Assembly: GCA_904501705.1 (NCBI GenBank)
Contig: CAJGCA010000030.1
Location: forward strand, 1 to 18,514
Direction: 5' to 3'
Length of the DNA: 18,514 nt
Source: Clostridiaceae bacterium
GTDB lineage: Bacteria; Bacillota; Clostridia; Oscillospirales; Acutalibacteraceae
Of this stretch, positions 1 through 6,880 are shown one piece after another. Numbering within the stretch: position 1 is the first letter of the stretch; each line of letters opens with the position of its first letter. The position numbers and the translations under genes are program-made. The notes below the pieces were generated by a model. It saw only the letters and a program-made list of their open reading frames with translations. It was not told the DNA's origin and searched no databases.

Positions 1-47
1 ACGGCCGCCAACGCCGCAGCCAGTGCTTGCTTTCTGCGTTTTTTCAC
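1..47 (-). CDS. Start of a secreted or membrane protein (partial)
   Basis: Only the first 15 codons are inside the window. A GTG start at 47-45 follows a GGAGGG ribosome binding site (55-60) with 7 nt spacing. The visible residues read VKKRRKQALAAALAA: a basic N-terminus running into an Ala/Leu stretch, as at the start of a signal peptide or membrane anchor. A near-consensus promoter lies just upstream. The product cannot be named from this fragment. Confidence 0.6.
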   Translation of the reverse strand, partial: MKKRRKQALAAALAA

Positions 48-87
48 GGTCCGTCCCTCCTTGTTCACATAAATACCATTATCCTAT

Positions 88-117
88 ATTATACTCTATA
101 AACGCCCGCACTGTCAA
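88..117 (-). promoter_or_regulatory. Sigma-A promoter for the gene starting at 47
   Basis: Read on the minus strand, TTGACA (117-112) and TATAAT (93-88) are separated by 18 nt. Both hexamers are perfect consensus. The -35 box overlaps the TGA stop codon (116-114) of the metallopeptidase gene, so the downstream gene has its own start site despite being tightly packed behind it. Confidence 0.85.
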
Positions 118-644
118 CCGCGCAAAAGTGCCCGACGCTCACGGTGATCGGGCAGGTATTTCGCCACCAACGCGTGAAACGCCGCGCTGTGATTATGGTG
201 GCGGATATGGGCGAGCTCGTGCACAACGACGTAGTCGATCGCCTCGGGCGGATACTGCATCAGCCGCCACGAGAAGCAGAGGCTATTCTTACTGCTGCAG
301 CTGCCAAAGCGTTTCTGTGCGCTTGTGATGCGCAACCCTGTGGGGACGAGCCCCATCTGCGCACTGTAGTACGCCACCCGCTGGGGGATGATCTCAGCGG
401 CGAGGGCGCGCAAGCGCACTTCCTCCTCGGGCGTGACCTGCCGCGCGGCCGCCCGCTCAACGCGCTCGCACTGTGAGACGAGATGCCGCGCGATCCAGTC
501 CTCGTGCGAGGTGACAAACCGCTCAATCTCACACATTGCGCATAAATAGGGTGCGCGCACCACCACCCGCAAATCGGCGGTGATCTCCAACCCCAACGTG
601 CGACGGGACGAGCGGATAAGTTCGTAATCAACCACGGCAGCCAC
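114..644 (-). CDS. YgjP-type zinc metallopeptidase (DUF45, SprT/WSS1-like)
   Basis: A 176-residue protein of the M48-like YgjP/DUF45 family. The zinc motif HELAH (in VVHELAHIRHHNHSAAF, about residues 141-157) gives two His ligands and the catalytic Glu; the nearby HHNHSAAF is also typical of the family. The mid-region KRFGSCSSK followed by FSWRLMQYP matches the conserved core that precedes HELAH. It is somewhat shorter than the roughly 230 residues usual for the family, mostly at the N-terminus. The start is GTG (644), nine nt after an AGAGG ribosome binding site; an in-frame GTG three codons later is a weaker alternative. No signal peptide is seen, so it is probably cytoplasmic. The substrate is unknown. 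It is divergent from mtnN. Confidence 0.85.
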   Translation of the reverse strand: MAAVVDYELIRSSRRTLGLEITADLRVVVRAPYLCAMCEIERFVTSHEDWIARHLVSQCERVERAAARQVTPEEEVRLRALAAEIIPQRVAYYSAQMGLVPTGLRITSAQKRFGSCSSKNSLCFSWRLMQYPPEAIDYVVVHELAHIRHHNHSAAFHALVAKYLPDHRERRALLRG

Positions 645-658
645 CTCACTTTTCCTCT

Positions 659-687
659 ATTTTAGCACACCCATCCGCGCCCTGCAA
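659..687 (-). promoter_or_regulatory. Promoter of the metallopeptidase gene
   Basis: On the minus strand TTGCAG (687-682) and TAAAAT (664-659) are separated by 17 nt, placing transcription initiation just upstream of the AGAGG ribosome binding site. It is back to back with the mtnN promoter; the two -35 boxes are about 20 nt apart. Confidence 0.65.
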
Positions 688-705
688 GCGGGACGCAGAA
701 AAACA

Positions 706-734
706 TTGCACAATGAAGAAGATTATGGTAGAAT
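706..734 (+). promoter_or_regulatory. Promoter of mtnN
   Basis: TTGCAC (706-711) and TAGAAT (729-734) are separated by 17 nt, about 37 nt upstream of the mtnN ATG. Confidence 0.65.
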
Positions 735-770
735 TCTAAATATATTATCAATATTAAGGACGGTAACGGT

Positions 771-1490
771 ATGAAAACGATCGGCATCATTGGCGCAATG
801 AACTCCGAAGTGCGCCACCTCATCGCGCGGCTTGAAAACCCCGAAACCCACAAGATCGCGGGTCGCACCTTTGTGCGCGGCACGCTCGCGGGGTGTGATG
901 CGGTCGTGGTGCAGAGCGGCATCGGTAAGGTTGCCGCCGCCGTCACCGCGCAAATTCTCATCGACCGTTTCGATGTCGGTATCCTGCTCAACAGCGGGAT
1001 GGCGGGCGGACTGGATTCCCGCCTCGCAGTCAAGGACCTCGTCGTCGGTACCGCCGCCGTCCAGCACGATTTTGACCTGACGGCGTTCGGCCACGCACCG
1101 GGGTATATCAGCGGCGAGGACGACACCGTCGCCACCGCTTTTCGTGCAGACGAACAGCTTGTCGCGCTCGCACTCGACGCCGCCGCCGAGGTGCTGCCCA
1201 CAGGCAGCAAGGCGATCACCGGTGTCATCGCCTCGGGCGATATCTTTGTCGATGACAGCGCGCTGAAATCCCGCATCATCGCCGAGTTCGGCGCTACCGC
1301 CGCCGAGATGGAGGGCGCGGCGATTGCCCAGACCGCCGTCGCCAACGGCGTTCCGTTTCTCATCCTGCGCACCATCTCCGACCTCGCCGAGCATCAGGCG
1401 AACGTATCCTTCGACGAACTCGAAAAGTACGTCGGGCAGCTTGCCGAGGACATCACCGTCGCCCTGCTCGCGCGGCTCAAAAACGCATAA
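771..1490 (+). CDS. mtnN: 5'-methylthioadenosine/S-adenosylhomocysteine nucleosidase
   Basis: A 239-residue enzyme that removes adenine from methylthioadenosine, S-adenosylhomocysteine and 5'-deoxyadenosine, serving methionine salvage and the activated methyl cycle (family knowledge). Diagnostic segments are in order: MKTIGIIGAMNSEV at the N-terminus, SGIGKVAAAVTAQ (about 50-62), NSGMAGGLD (about 75-83), ASGDIFVDD, then AAEMEGAAIAQ with the substrate-binding Met-Glu, and RTISDLAE with the catalytic Asp. Length is normal for the family. The ATG is preceded by AAGGA at a slightly long 10 nt. It has its own promoter (706-734) and no obvious terminator downstream, so readthrough toward yfmF is possible. 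Confidence 0.95.
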   Translation: MKTIGIIGAMNSEVRHLIARLENPETHKIAGRTFVRGTLAGCDAVVVQSGIGKVAAAVTAQILIDRFDVGILLNSGMAGGLDSRLAVKDLVVGTAAVQHDFDLTAFGHAPGYISGEDDTVATAFRADEQLVALALDAAAEVLPTGSKAITGVIASGDIFVDDSALKSRIIAEFGATAAEMEGAAIAQTAVANGVPFLILRTISDLAEHQANVSFDELEKYVGQLAEDITVALLARLKNA

Positions 1491-1509
1491 ATTCTCACGT
1501 TCAAGGATA

Positions 1510-1535
1510 GGCTAAAAGAAAAAAGGGTTTTAGCC
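1510..1535 (+). other. Hairpin presenting a ribosome binding site in its loop
   Basis: GGCTAAAA (1510-1517) and TTTTAGCC (1528-1535) form a perfect 8-bp stem around the loop GAAAAAAGGG. No T-run follows, so it is a poor terminator. The loop carries the AAAGGG that would serve the ATG at 1537. Confidence 0.5.
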
Positions 1536-1536
1536 G

Positions 1537-1611
1537 ATGAACGATGTCTTTCACTTCCCGCCGCCGTATCCGCCGATTCCGTTTCGGCTGCCGAACCGAC
1601 GGCAACCTTAA
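1537..1611 (+). CDS. Putative 24-residue proline-rich leader peptide
   Basis: ATG (1537) to TAA (1609-1611) encodes 24 residues. After MNDVFHF comes PPPYPPIPF, then RLPNRRQP; eight of 24 residues are proline, including a Pro-Pro-Pro and a Pro-Pro. AAAGGG lies 9 nt upstream of the ATG, in the loop of an 8-bp hairpin. The stop codon coincides with the first bases of structured repeat A. The ORF is too short to be convincing by itself. The reason to record it is its place ahead of yfmF-yfmH, homologues of EF-P modification factors, while polyproline is the substrate on which EF-P acts. It may equally be a chance ORF or a gene remnant. Confidence 0.35.
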   Translation: MNDVFHFPPPYPPIPFRLPNRRQP

Positions 1612-1884
1612 GGTGACGCGAGCAATCCGAACCTGCCTCAAAGGGGCATATTTCGGTGCTTTTCGCCCTTTTTTCTTTGATAGGCGCCAGCCTATCGGCA
1701 GAAAAGAAGAACAAAAACCCCTCGAAATCTGCTCTCTTTGAGGTCGAAGATTTTAAAAAGAGCGGATTTTAGGTCAACCAAGGCATAAAACGCAGCTAAT
1801 GCTGACGCATTGGCGAGTATTTTAACGATGGGCGAGCGAAAATCCGCCTTTTTAAAACAGATTCGGATTATTCGTGTCACCTTA
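1609..1884 (+). repeat. Structured intergenic repeat, copy A (276 bp)
   Basis: This fills most of the gap between mtnN and yfmF and is homologous to 12289-12567 on the other strand. The ends pair with each other: TAAGGTGAC (1609-1617) with GTCACCTTA (1876-1884), continuing inward through CGA and AATCCGAA. Inside are a hairpin GATAGG-CGCCAG-CCTATC, a hairpin CCTCGAA...TTTGAGG with loop ATCTGCTCTC, a long stem GAGCGGATTTT...AAAATCCGCC, and within that stem CTAATGC-TGAC-GCATTGG. Blocks unchanged between copies include AAACGCAG and CGAGTATTTTAACGA. A TA dinucleotide bounds each side. It ends 6 nt before the yfmF ribosome binding site. No convincing ORF lies inside it. Confidence 0.85.
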
Positions 1885-1904
1885 TCACACAAGGAGACAA
1901 CACG

Positions 1905-3176
1905 ATGCAACCAACCATCATTCCGCTCAAACACGATATGACCCTCATCCGCCTGTCGGGTGAGCACTACCGCACAAGCCGCCTGACAGCGGTGCTATCA
2001 GTGCCGCTTGCGCAGTCCACCGCGGCACAGTATGCCATCCTGCCGGGTCTTCTCACCCACTCCTCCCGCCGTTACCCGACCGTCGCCGCCCTCGCCGAGC
2101 GGCTCGACGATCTCTACGGCGCGGCGGTACGCGCGGGGGTCGAGCGCATCGGGCAGTGGCAAACATTGACCTTTTCTGTGCGCTTTTTGCGCGAGCAGTA
2201 CACCTTCGGCGGCGAGGAGCTCACCGCCGACTGCGCCGAGCTTTTGCTTGACCTGCTGTTCGATCCGCTGCTCGAGGACGGCGCGTTCACCGAAAAGGAT
2301 TTTGCCCGTGAGCAGCGCTGTCTGCTCGAGCGGCTGCAGAGCGACATCAACAATAAGCGCCTCTATGCCCGTCAGCAGTGCGAAAAGCTGCTCTGCCCCA
2401 ACGAAGCCTACAGCGTCAACCCCGGCGGCACGCCCGACTCCGTCGCCTCCCTCACCCCGTCGATCGCCGCCGCGGCGCGCGAGCAGCTACTCGCAGGCGC
2501 GCGGATCCACTGGATCTACCAAGGCGACGAGAACCCAGACACCCTCATCCGCGCGATCGAGGCGCGCTTCGCGAAGCTCCCCTATCGCCGCGCGGCACAG
2601 CTAACAGTGGATAACACCTACGTAATGAAACAGAGCGAAAAGACGGAGGAAATGCCCCTCAAACAGGCAAAGCTGGTGCTCGGCTTCCGCATCGCCGCGA
2701 GCGAGCCCGACGGCGACGTAATGGCAGCGCGGCTGATGAATACCCTGTGGGGCGGTAGCCCGTCCTCCCTGCTCTTCCGCCACGTGCGAGAGGAGCAGAG
2801 CCTCTGCTACTACTGCGCGTCCTCTTACGACCGCTTCCAAGGGGTCATCCTCGTTGACAGCGGCATCGAGGCCGCCGACGCCGAGCACACCCGTGAAGAA
2901 GTATTAAAACAGCTCGACGCCATCCGTGACGGCAACTTCACCGACGATGAGCTCGAGGCGGCGCGCCGCAGTCTTGTGCAGCGTTTCTCGGCGATGAACG
3001 AAACCCCCGCCGACCGCGAGGTGTGGACTATCGGGCAGACGATCTACAACCGCTACACCACCCCCGAACAGGCAGTCAGCGACCTGCTAGCCGTCACCCG
3101 CGAGGACATCGTGCGGGTGGCCAAGCTCGTGCATTTTGACTCCACCTATCTGCTGCGTCCCACAACAGACCAATGA
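1905..3176 (+). CDS. yfmF: M16 peptidase-like protein YfmF (EF-P modification-associated)
   Basis: A 423-residue member of the M16 (insulinase/processing peptidase) fold, matching the YfmF type (ymfF in B. subtilis naming), which is annotated as associated with 5-aminopentanol modification of elongation factor P. The N-terminal M16 domain lacks the zinc motif HxxEH; the equivalent stretch reads LPGLLTHSSRRYPTVAALAE, so it is probably non-catalytic and works with its partner YfmH. The C-terminal half has the M16 hallmark R-H-V-R-E-E-Q-S-L-C-Y-Y (about residues 294-305). AAGGAG lies 8 nt before the ATG. Its stop overlaps an upstream in-frame ATG of yfmH, indicating translational coupling. Whether EF-P is modified this way in this organism is not shown by the sequence. 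Confidence 0.85.
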   Translation: MQPTIIPLKHDMTLIRLSGEHYRTSRLTAVLSVPLAQSTAAQYAILPGLLTHSSRRYPTVAALAERLDDLYGAAVRAGVERIGQWQTLTFSVRFLREQYTFGGEELTADCAELLLDLLFDPLLEDGAFTEKDFAREQRCLLERLQSDINNKRLYARQQCEKLLCPNEAYSVNPGGTPDSVASLTPSIAAAAREQLLAGARIHWIYQGDENPDTLIRAIEARFAKLPYRRAAQLTVDNTYVMKQSEKTEEMPLKQAKLVLGFRIAASEPDGDVMAARLMNTLWGGSPSSLLFRHVREEQSLCYYCASSYDRFQGVILVDSGIEAADAEHTREEVLKQLDAIRDGNFTDDELEAARRSLVQRFSAMNETPADREVWTIGQTIYNRYTTPEQAVSDLLAVTREDIVRVAKLVHFDSTYLLRPTTDQ

Positions 3177-3190
3177 AAGGACGGCCCGCC

Positions 3191-4462
3191 ATGCAAGCCT
3201 TTACCCACCCCTTGACAGGGGATACCTTCTACCGCACGACCCACCCCTCGGGGCTGGACATTCTCGTGTGGCCGCAGGCGCATGCCTGCTCCGCTTATGC
3301 GGTGTTCGCCACCCGCTACGGCTCGGTGTACAACACCCTGCCCACCGCCGACGGCGGTATCGAGGTCGTGCCCGAGGGCATCGCCCACTATCTCGAGCAT
3401 AAGCTCTTTGAAAGTGAAGAGGGCGACGCCTTTACCCGCTTCGCCGAGACGGGCGCGGACGCCAACGCTTACACCAGCTTTGAGCGCACCGCCTACCTCT
3501 TCTCCGCAACCGAAAATATTCTCCCCTCGCTGGAGATTCTGCTCGACTTCGTCCAGCATCCCTACTTCACCCCTGAGACGGTGCAAAAGGAGCAGGGCAT
3601 TATCGGGCAGGAGATTCGCATGTGCGAGGACGATCCCGACCGCTGTGTGCTGTTTAATCTCCTGCAGGGAATGTACCATAACCATCCCGTGCGGGTAGAC
3701 ATCGCGGGCACGGTGGAATCCATCGTGGATATCACCGCTGACCTGCTCTACCGCTGCTACGACCGCTACTATAACCTGCACAATATGGTGCTGGTGGTGA
3801 CGGGCAAAATCACGCCCGAGCAGGTGCAGGATGCCGCTGATCGGCTGCTGAAGCCCGCACCCGATTTTCCGCCGTCACCCTTCACCGTCGATGAGCCCGC
3901 CGAGGTATGCGAGACCTACATGGAGCAGGCAATGCCCGTCGCCGCGCCTCTCTTTTATCTCGGCTTTAAGGAGCCGCCGGGGGAAGCGAGCGCCGTCACC
4001 ATTGCTGGCGCGCGACTGCTGATGGAGCTGGTCGCGGGCAAGAGTAGCCCACTGTATGCGCGGCTGATGGAGGAAGGGCTCATCAACGAGCAGTTTGGCA
4101 CGGAATACTTTAACGGCCCCGCCTTCGGCGTATGGCTGTTCGGCGGCGAGTCCGCCGACCCCAAGCGCGTTGAAGCCGAGGTGTGCGCCGAGATCGCCCG
4201 CCTGCAGAAAGAGGGCGTCCCGCGCGAGCGCTTCGACGCGCTCAAAAAGGGCGTCTACGGCCAGATCGTCAGCGGGCTGGACGATACAATGAATTGCGGT
4301 GAGCTGATCCTCAGCCACCTGCTTGACGGCATCGCTCCGCTCGAGGAGCTCGACGCCCTCGCCGCGATGACCGCCGACGAGATCGACTGCCAGCTGCGCG
4401 AGCGCATCTGCGTTGACAACCGCACACTGTCGGTCGTGAAACCCGACGGCAGCGTAAGATAA
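3191..4462 (+). CDS. yfmH: M16 zinc peptidase YfmH (EF-P modification-associated)
   Basis: A 423-residue M16 peptidase, the presumed catalytic partner of YfmF. It has an intact inverted zinc motif HYLEH in the segment GIAHYLEHKLFE (about residues 66-77), followed by the family segment ADANAYTSFERTAYLFS. I chose ATG 3191 because AAAGGA (3176-3181) lies 9 nt upstream. An in-frame ATG at 3173 overlaps the yfmF stop (ATGA) and would add six residues, but it has no separate ribosome binding site. The pair layout (inactive then active subunit) is the usual one for this family. An 8-bp hairpin at 4473-4492 separates it from lgt, without a T-tail. Confidence 0.9.
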   Translation: MQAFTHPLTGDTFYRTTHPSGLDILVWPQAHACSAYAVFATRYGSVYNTLPTADGGIEVVPEGIAHYLEHKLFESEEGDAFTRFAETGADANAYTSFERTAYLFSATENILPSLEILLDFVQHPYFTPETVQKEQGIIGQEIRMCEDDPDRCVLFNLLQGMYHNHPVRVDIAGTVESIVDITADLLYRCYDRYYNLHNMVLVVTGKITPEQVQDAADRLLKPAPDFPPSPFTVDEPAEVCETYMEQAMPVAAPLFYLGFKEPPGEASAVTIAGARLLMELVAGKSSPLYARLMEEGLINEQFGTEYFNGPAFGVWLFGGESADPKRVEAEVCAEIARLQKEGVPRERFDALKKGVYGQIVSGLDDTMNCGELILSHLLDGIAPLEELDALAAMTADEIDCQLRERICVDNRTLSVVKPDGSVR

Positions 4463-4472
4463 AGTCGGATAA

Positions 4473-4492
4473 AATAGGGAGCTTTCCCTATT
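4473..4492 (+). other. Intergenic hairpin between yfmH and lgt
   Basis: AATAGGGA and TCCCTATT form a perfect 8-bp stem with loop GCTT, 11 nt after the yfmH stop and shortly before the lgt ribosome binding site. There is no T-run, so it more likely acts in mRNA processing or stability than as a terminator. Confidence 0.4.
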
Positions 4493-4512
4493 ACATAGAA
4501 AGGATGAACGAA

Positions 4513-5481
4513 ATGCCTTCTTTGATGACCCTCGCCCACTACATAGAATTTCCGAAGCTCGACTGGCGTTTTGCACTCGACGACACACTGGTGCAGTTCC
4601 GCGTCGGCGGGATGGACTTCACCATCAAGTGGTACGGTGTGATGATCGCCATCGGCTTTATCCTCGCGTTGATGTACGGTCTTTACCGTGCAAAAGATTT
4701 CGGTCTTGATCCCGATCGGATGATCGACATCGCCCTCATCACCACCCCCATCGCCTTTGTCGGCGCGCGGCTGTATTACGTCTTTTTCAGCGCCGACGTT
4801 GCCGCCTACCTCGCCGATCCCATCTCGATCCTGGAGATCTGGAACGGCGGGCTCGGCATCTACGGCGGCGTGATCTTCGCCTTTGTGTTCGGTCCGCTCA
4901 TCTGCCGCTGGAAGAAGCAGAGTCCACTTGCGATGATGGACATTGCCGCGATGGGCTTCCTCATCGGACAGGCGTGCGGTCGCTGGGGCAACTTCTTTAA
5001 CCAAGAGGCGTTCGGCGGCAACACCGATCTGCCGTGGGGTATGACCGGCGATATGATCCAAGCGGGTATTCACGGCAGCGGCTACGACACCACGCTGCCC
5101 GTGCACCCCACCTTCCTGTACGAGTCGCTGTGGTGTATCCTCGGCTTCGTACTGCTGCACATCATCTCGAGACGACTGTACAAGTTTAAAGGGCAGCTCT
5201 TCTGCAGCTATATCATCTGGTACGGCGTCGGCCGCTTCTTCATCGAGGCCACCCGCACCGACAGCCTGATGATTGGCACGATGAAGGCCTCTCAGCTCGT
5301 CGCGATCCTCGCGATCATCGGCGGTGTACTGGGACTGTGGTTCTTAAATCGCCGCGCACAGGCGTTACCCAAGACGCTGGTCGCCGACGGCGATACCACC
5401 CTTGATCTGCCCACCGAAACGCACAAAGAAACCGACACAAAACCCCAAGAGGAGGAAGCAGACAATGGCAACGAGAATTGA
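4513..5481 (+). CDS. lgt: Prolipoprotein diacylglyceryl transferase
   Basis: A 322-residue polytopic membrane enzyme that transfers diacylglycerol from phosphatidylglycerol to the lipobox cysteine of prolipoproteins, the first step of lipoprotein maturation. Seen: the family segment IKWYGVMIAIGF near the N-terminus, the Lgt signature region GQACGRWGNFFNQEAFGG (about residues 153-170), and HPTFLYESLW. Several hydrophobic segments alternate with short loops. The C-terminus carries a Glu/Thr/Lys-rich hydrophilic tail of about 35 residues beyond the conserved core. An ATG at 4504 sits directly against the AAAGG ribosome binding site; the ATG at 4513 has a proper 9-nt gap and was chosen. It overlaps folD by 17 nt. 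Confidence 0.95.
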   Translation: MPSLMTLAHYIEFPKLDWRFALDDTLVQFRVGGMDFTIKWYGVMIAIGFILALMYGLYRAKDFGLDPDRMIDIALITTPIAFVGARLYYVFFSADVAAYLADPISILEIWNGGLGIYGGVIFAFVFGPLICRWKKQSPLAMMDIAAMGFLIGQACGRWGNFFNQEAFGGNTDLPWGMTGDMIQAGIHGSGYDTTLPVHPTFLYESLWCILGFVLLHIISRRLYKFKGQLFCSYIIWYGVGRFFIEATRTDSLMIGTMKASQLVAILAIIGGVLGLWFLNRRAQALPKTLVADGDTTLDLPTETHKETDTKPQEEEADNGNEN

Positions 5482-6310
5482 CGGAAAAGCGATCGCCGCG
5501 GACATTCGTCGCGAGATCGCCGAACAGGTAATCGAACTCAAAAAACAGGGCATCACCCCCGGTCTGGCGGTGATCCTGGTCGGAGATGACCCCGCCTCCT
5601 GCACCTATGTGCGCAACAAGACCAAGGCATGCGACGAAGTCGGCTTCTATGCCCGCCAGATCAATATGCCCGCCGACACCACGCAAGAGGAGCTGCTCGC
5701 GCAGGTCGAAGAACTCAACGCCGACCCCGCCATCCACGGCATCCTCTGCCAGCTCCCCCTACCCCGCCACCTCGACGACAAGGCGGTCATCGCCGCCATC
5801 TCCCCCGACAAGGACGTCGACGCGTTCCACGCGGCGAATGTCGGGCATATCATGATCGGCGATCACCGTTTCCTGCCCTGCACCCCTGCAGGCGTGATGG
5901 AGCTTATCCACCGCACGGGCGTGTCGGTGGAGGGTAAGCACTGCGTCGTCATCGGGCGTAGCAATATCGTCGGTAAGCCCATGGCGATGCTGCTGCTACA
6001 CGACAACGGCACCGTCACCATCTGCCACTCCCGCACCAAGGACCTCGCCGCCATCTGTCGGCAGGCGGACATCCTCGTTGCGGCGGTCGGTAAGGCGAAA
6101 TTCGTCACCGCCGATATGGTCAAAGAGGGCGCGACCGTCATCGACGTCGGCATGAACCGCGACGAGAACGGCAAGCTCTGCGGCGATGTGGACTTCGACG
6201 CGGTCGAGCCGATCGTCGGCGCGATCACCCCCGTGCCCGGCGGCGTTGGTCCAATGACCATCGCGATGCTGCTCAAGAACACCCTCACCGCCGCCGAGGC
6301 GTGCAAATAA
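5465..6310 (+). CDS. folD: Methylenetetrahydrofolate dehydrogenase/cyclohydrolase
   Basis: A 281-residue bifunctional enzyme that interconverts 5,10-methylene-, 5,10-methenyl- and 10-formyl-tetrahydrofolate. Conserved features: SCTYVRNKTKACDEVGF with the catalytic Lys, the segment GILCQLPLPRHLD, the nucleotide-binding GRSNIVGKPMA, and the C-terminal signature PGGVGPMTIAMLL. Length is normal. ATG 5465 is preceded by GAGGAGG and overlaps the end of lgt, so the two are co-transcribed and coupled. It ends the yfmF-yfmH-lgt-folD run and is followed 16 nt later by a strong terminator. Confidence 0.97.
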   Translation: MATRIDGKAIAADIRREIAEQVIELKKQGITPGLAVILVGDDPASCTYVRNKTKACDEVGFYARQINMPADTTQEELLAQVEELNADPAIHGILCQLPLPRHLDDKAVIAAISPDKDVDAFHAANVGHIMIGDHRFLPCTPAGVMELIHRTGVSVEGKHCVVIGRSNIVGKPMAMLLLHDNGTVTICHSRTKDLAAICRQADILVAAVGKAKFVTADMVKEGATVIDVGMNRDENGKLCGDVDFDAVEPIVGAITPVPGGVGPMTIAMLLKNTLTAAEACK

Positions 6311-6324
6311 TCCTCTGCAAATTA

Positions 6325-6355
6325 AAAGCCGAGCCTCGCGGGGCTCGGCTTTTTT
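6325..6355 (+). terminator. Intrinsic terminator after folD
   Basis: AGCCGAGCC (6327-6335) and GGCTCGGCT (6342-6350) form a 9-bp GC-rich stem with a 6-nt loop, followed by TTTTT. Confidence 0.9.
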
Positions 6356-6395
6356 GCCGCTTACCTGCCCGAACCGACCGAACAGGCAAATTTAC

Positions 6396-6425
6396 TTGCC
6401 AACTCCGCGAAGAATGTGCTAGGAT
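6396..6425 (+). promoter_or_regulatory. Promoter and possible operator of the LytTR operon
   Basis: TTGCCA (6396-6401) and TAGGAT (6420-6425) are separated by 18 nt. An inverted repeat GGCAA (6385-6389)/TTGCC (6396-6400) overlaps the -35 box and could be an autoregulatory site. The repeat is seen; the binding is inference. Confidence 0.5.
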
Positions 6426-6447
6426 GTTGGCAGAAAGGAGGCGCGCT

Positions 6448-6879
6448 ATGAAATGCCGCATCATCATCGACGAACACCGTGAAGAAGAGGTGATCGTCTA
6501 CGCCCACGAACGATCCGCGCTCGTGCAGCAGATCGCGCAGCTGGCGACCGACGAGGGCTTTTCGCTCATCGGCTACCGCGACCGAGAGGCTGTCCCGCTC
6601 ACCCCGAGCGAGGTCATCTGCTTTACCCTCGAGGACGGAAAGGTCTACGCCGTCACCGACCGCGAGCGGCTGTGGATCAAGAGCCGGCTGTATCAGCTCG
6701 AGGAGCATCTGCCCGAACAATTCGTGAAGCTAAACCAATCCTGCATCGCGAATGTCCGCCGTATCGCCCGCTTTGATACCTCGCTCGGCGGGGCACTGAC
6801 GGTGATCTTCCAAAACGGGCAGCGGGACTACGTCTCCCGCCGTCAACTCAAACACATCAAAGAAAGGTTAGGGTTATAA
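6448..6879 (+). CDS. LytTR-domain transcriptional regulator
   Basis: A 143-residue protein with a C-terminal LytTR DNA-binding domain (about residues 45-143). Typical segments are EVICFTLEDGKVYAVTD, RLYQLEEHLPEQFVKLNQSCIANVRRI and the end segment GQRDYVSRRQLKHIKERL. There is no receiver domain, so it is not a classical response regulator. The N-terminal 45 residues are a short non-LytTR segment. ATG 6448 follows AAAGGAGG with proper spacing; reading further upstream would run through the folD terminator and is rejected. The next gene begins 1 nt after its stop, and stand-alone LytTR regulators of this kind are often paired with DUF3021 membrane proteins that are thought to modulate them. Confidence 0.9.
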   Translation: MKCRIIIDEHREEEVIVYAHERSALVQQIAQLATDEGFSLIGYRDREAVPLTPSEVICFTLEDGKVYAVTDRERLWIKSRLYQLEEHLPEQFVKLNQSCIANVRRIARFDTSLGGALTVIFQNGQRDYVSRRQLKHIKERLGL

Positions 6880-6880
6880 T

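Noticed and set aside
1510..1535. Terminator of mtnN
   Set aside because: The stem is perfect, but no T-run follows; the next bases are GATGAACG.
1544..1741. 65-codon ORF running into repeat A
   Set aside because: It has no ribosome binding site, crosses the structured repeat in a frame not kept in copy B, and its product has no recognisable feature.
4255..5160. 301-codon minus-strand ORF opposite yfmH/lgt
   Set aside because: It is antisense to lgt, whose conserved motifs are unmistakable; the antisense product is His/Asp-rich with no family signature.
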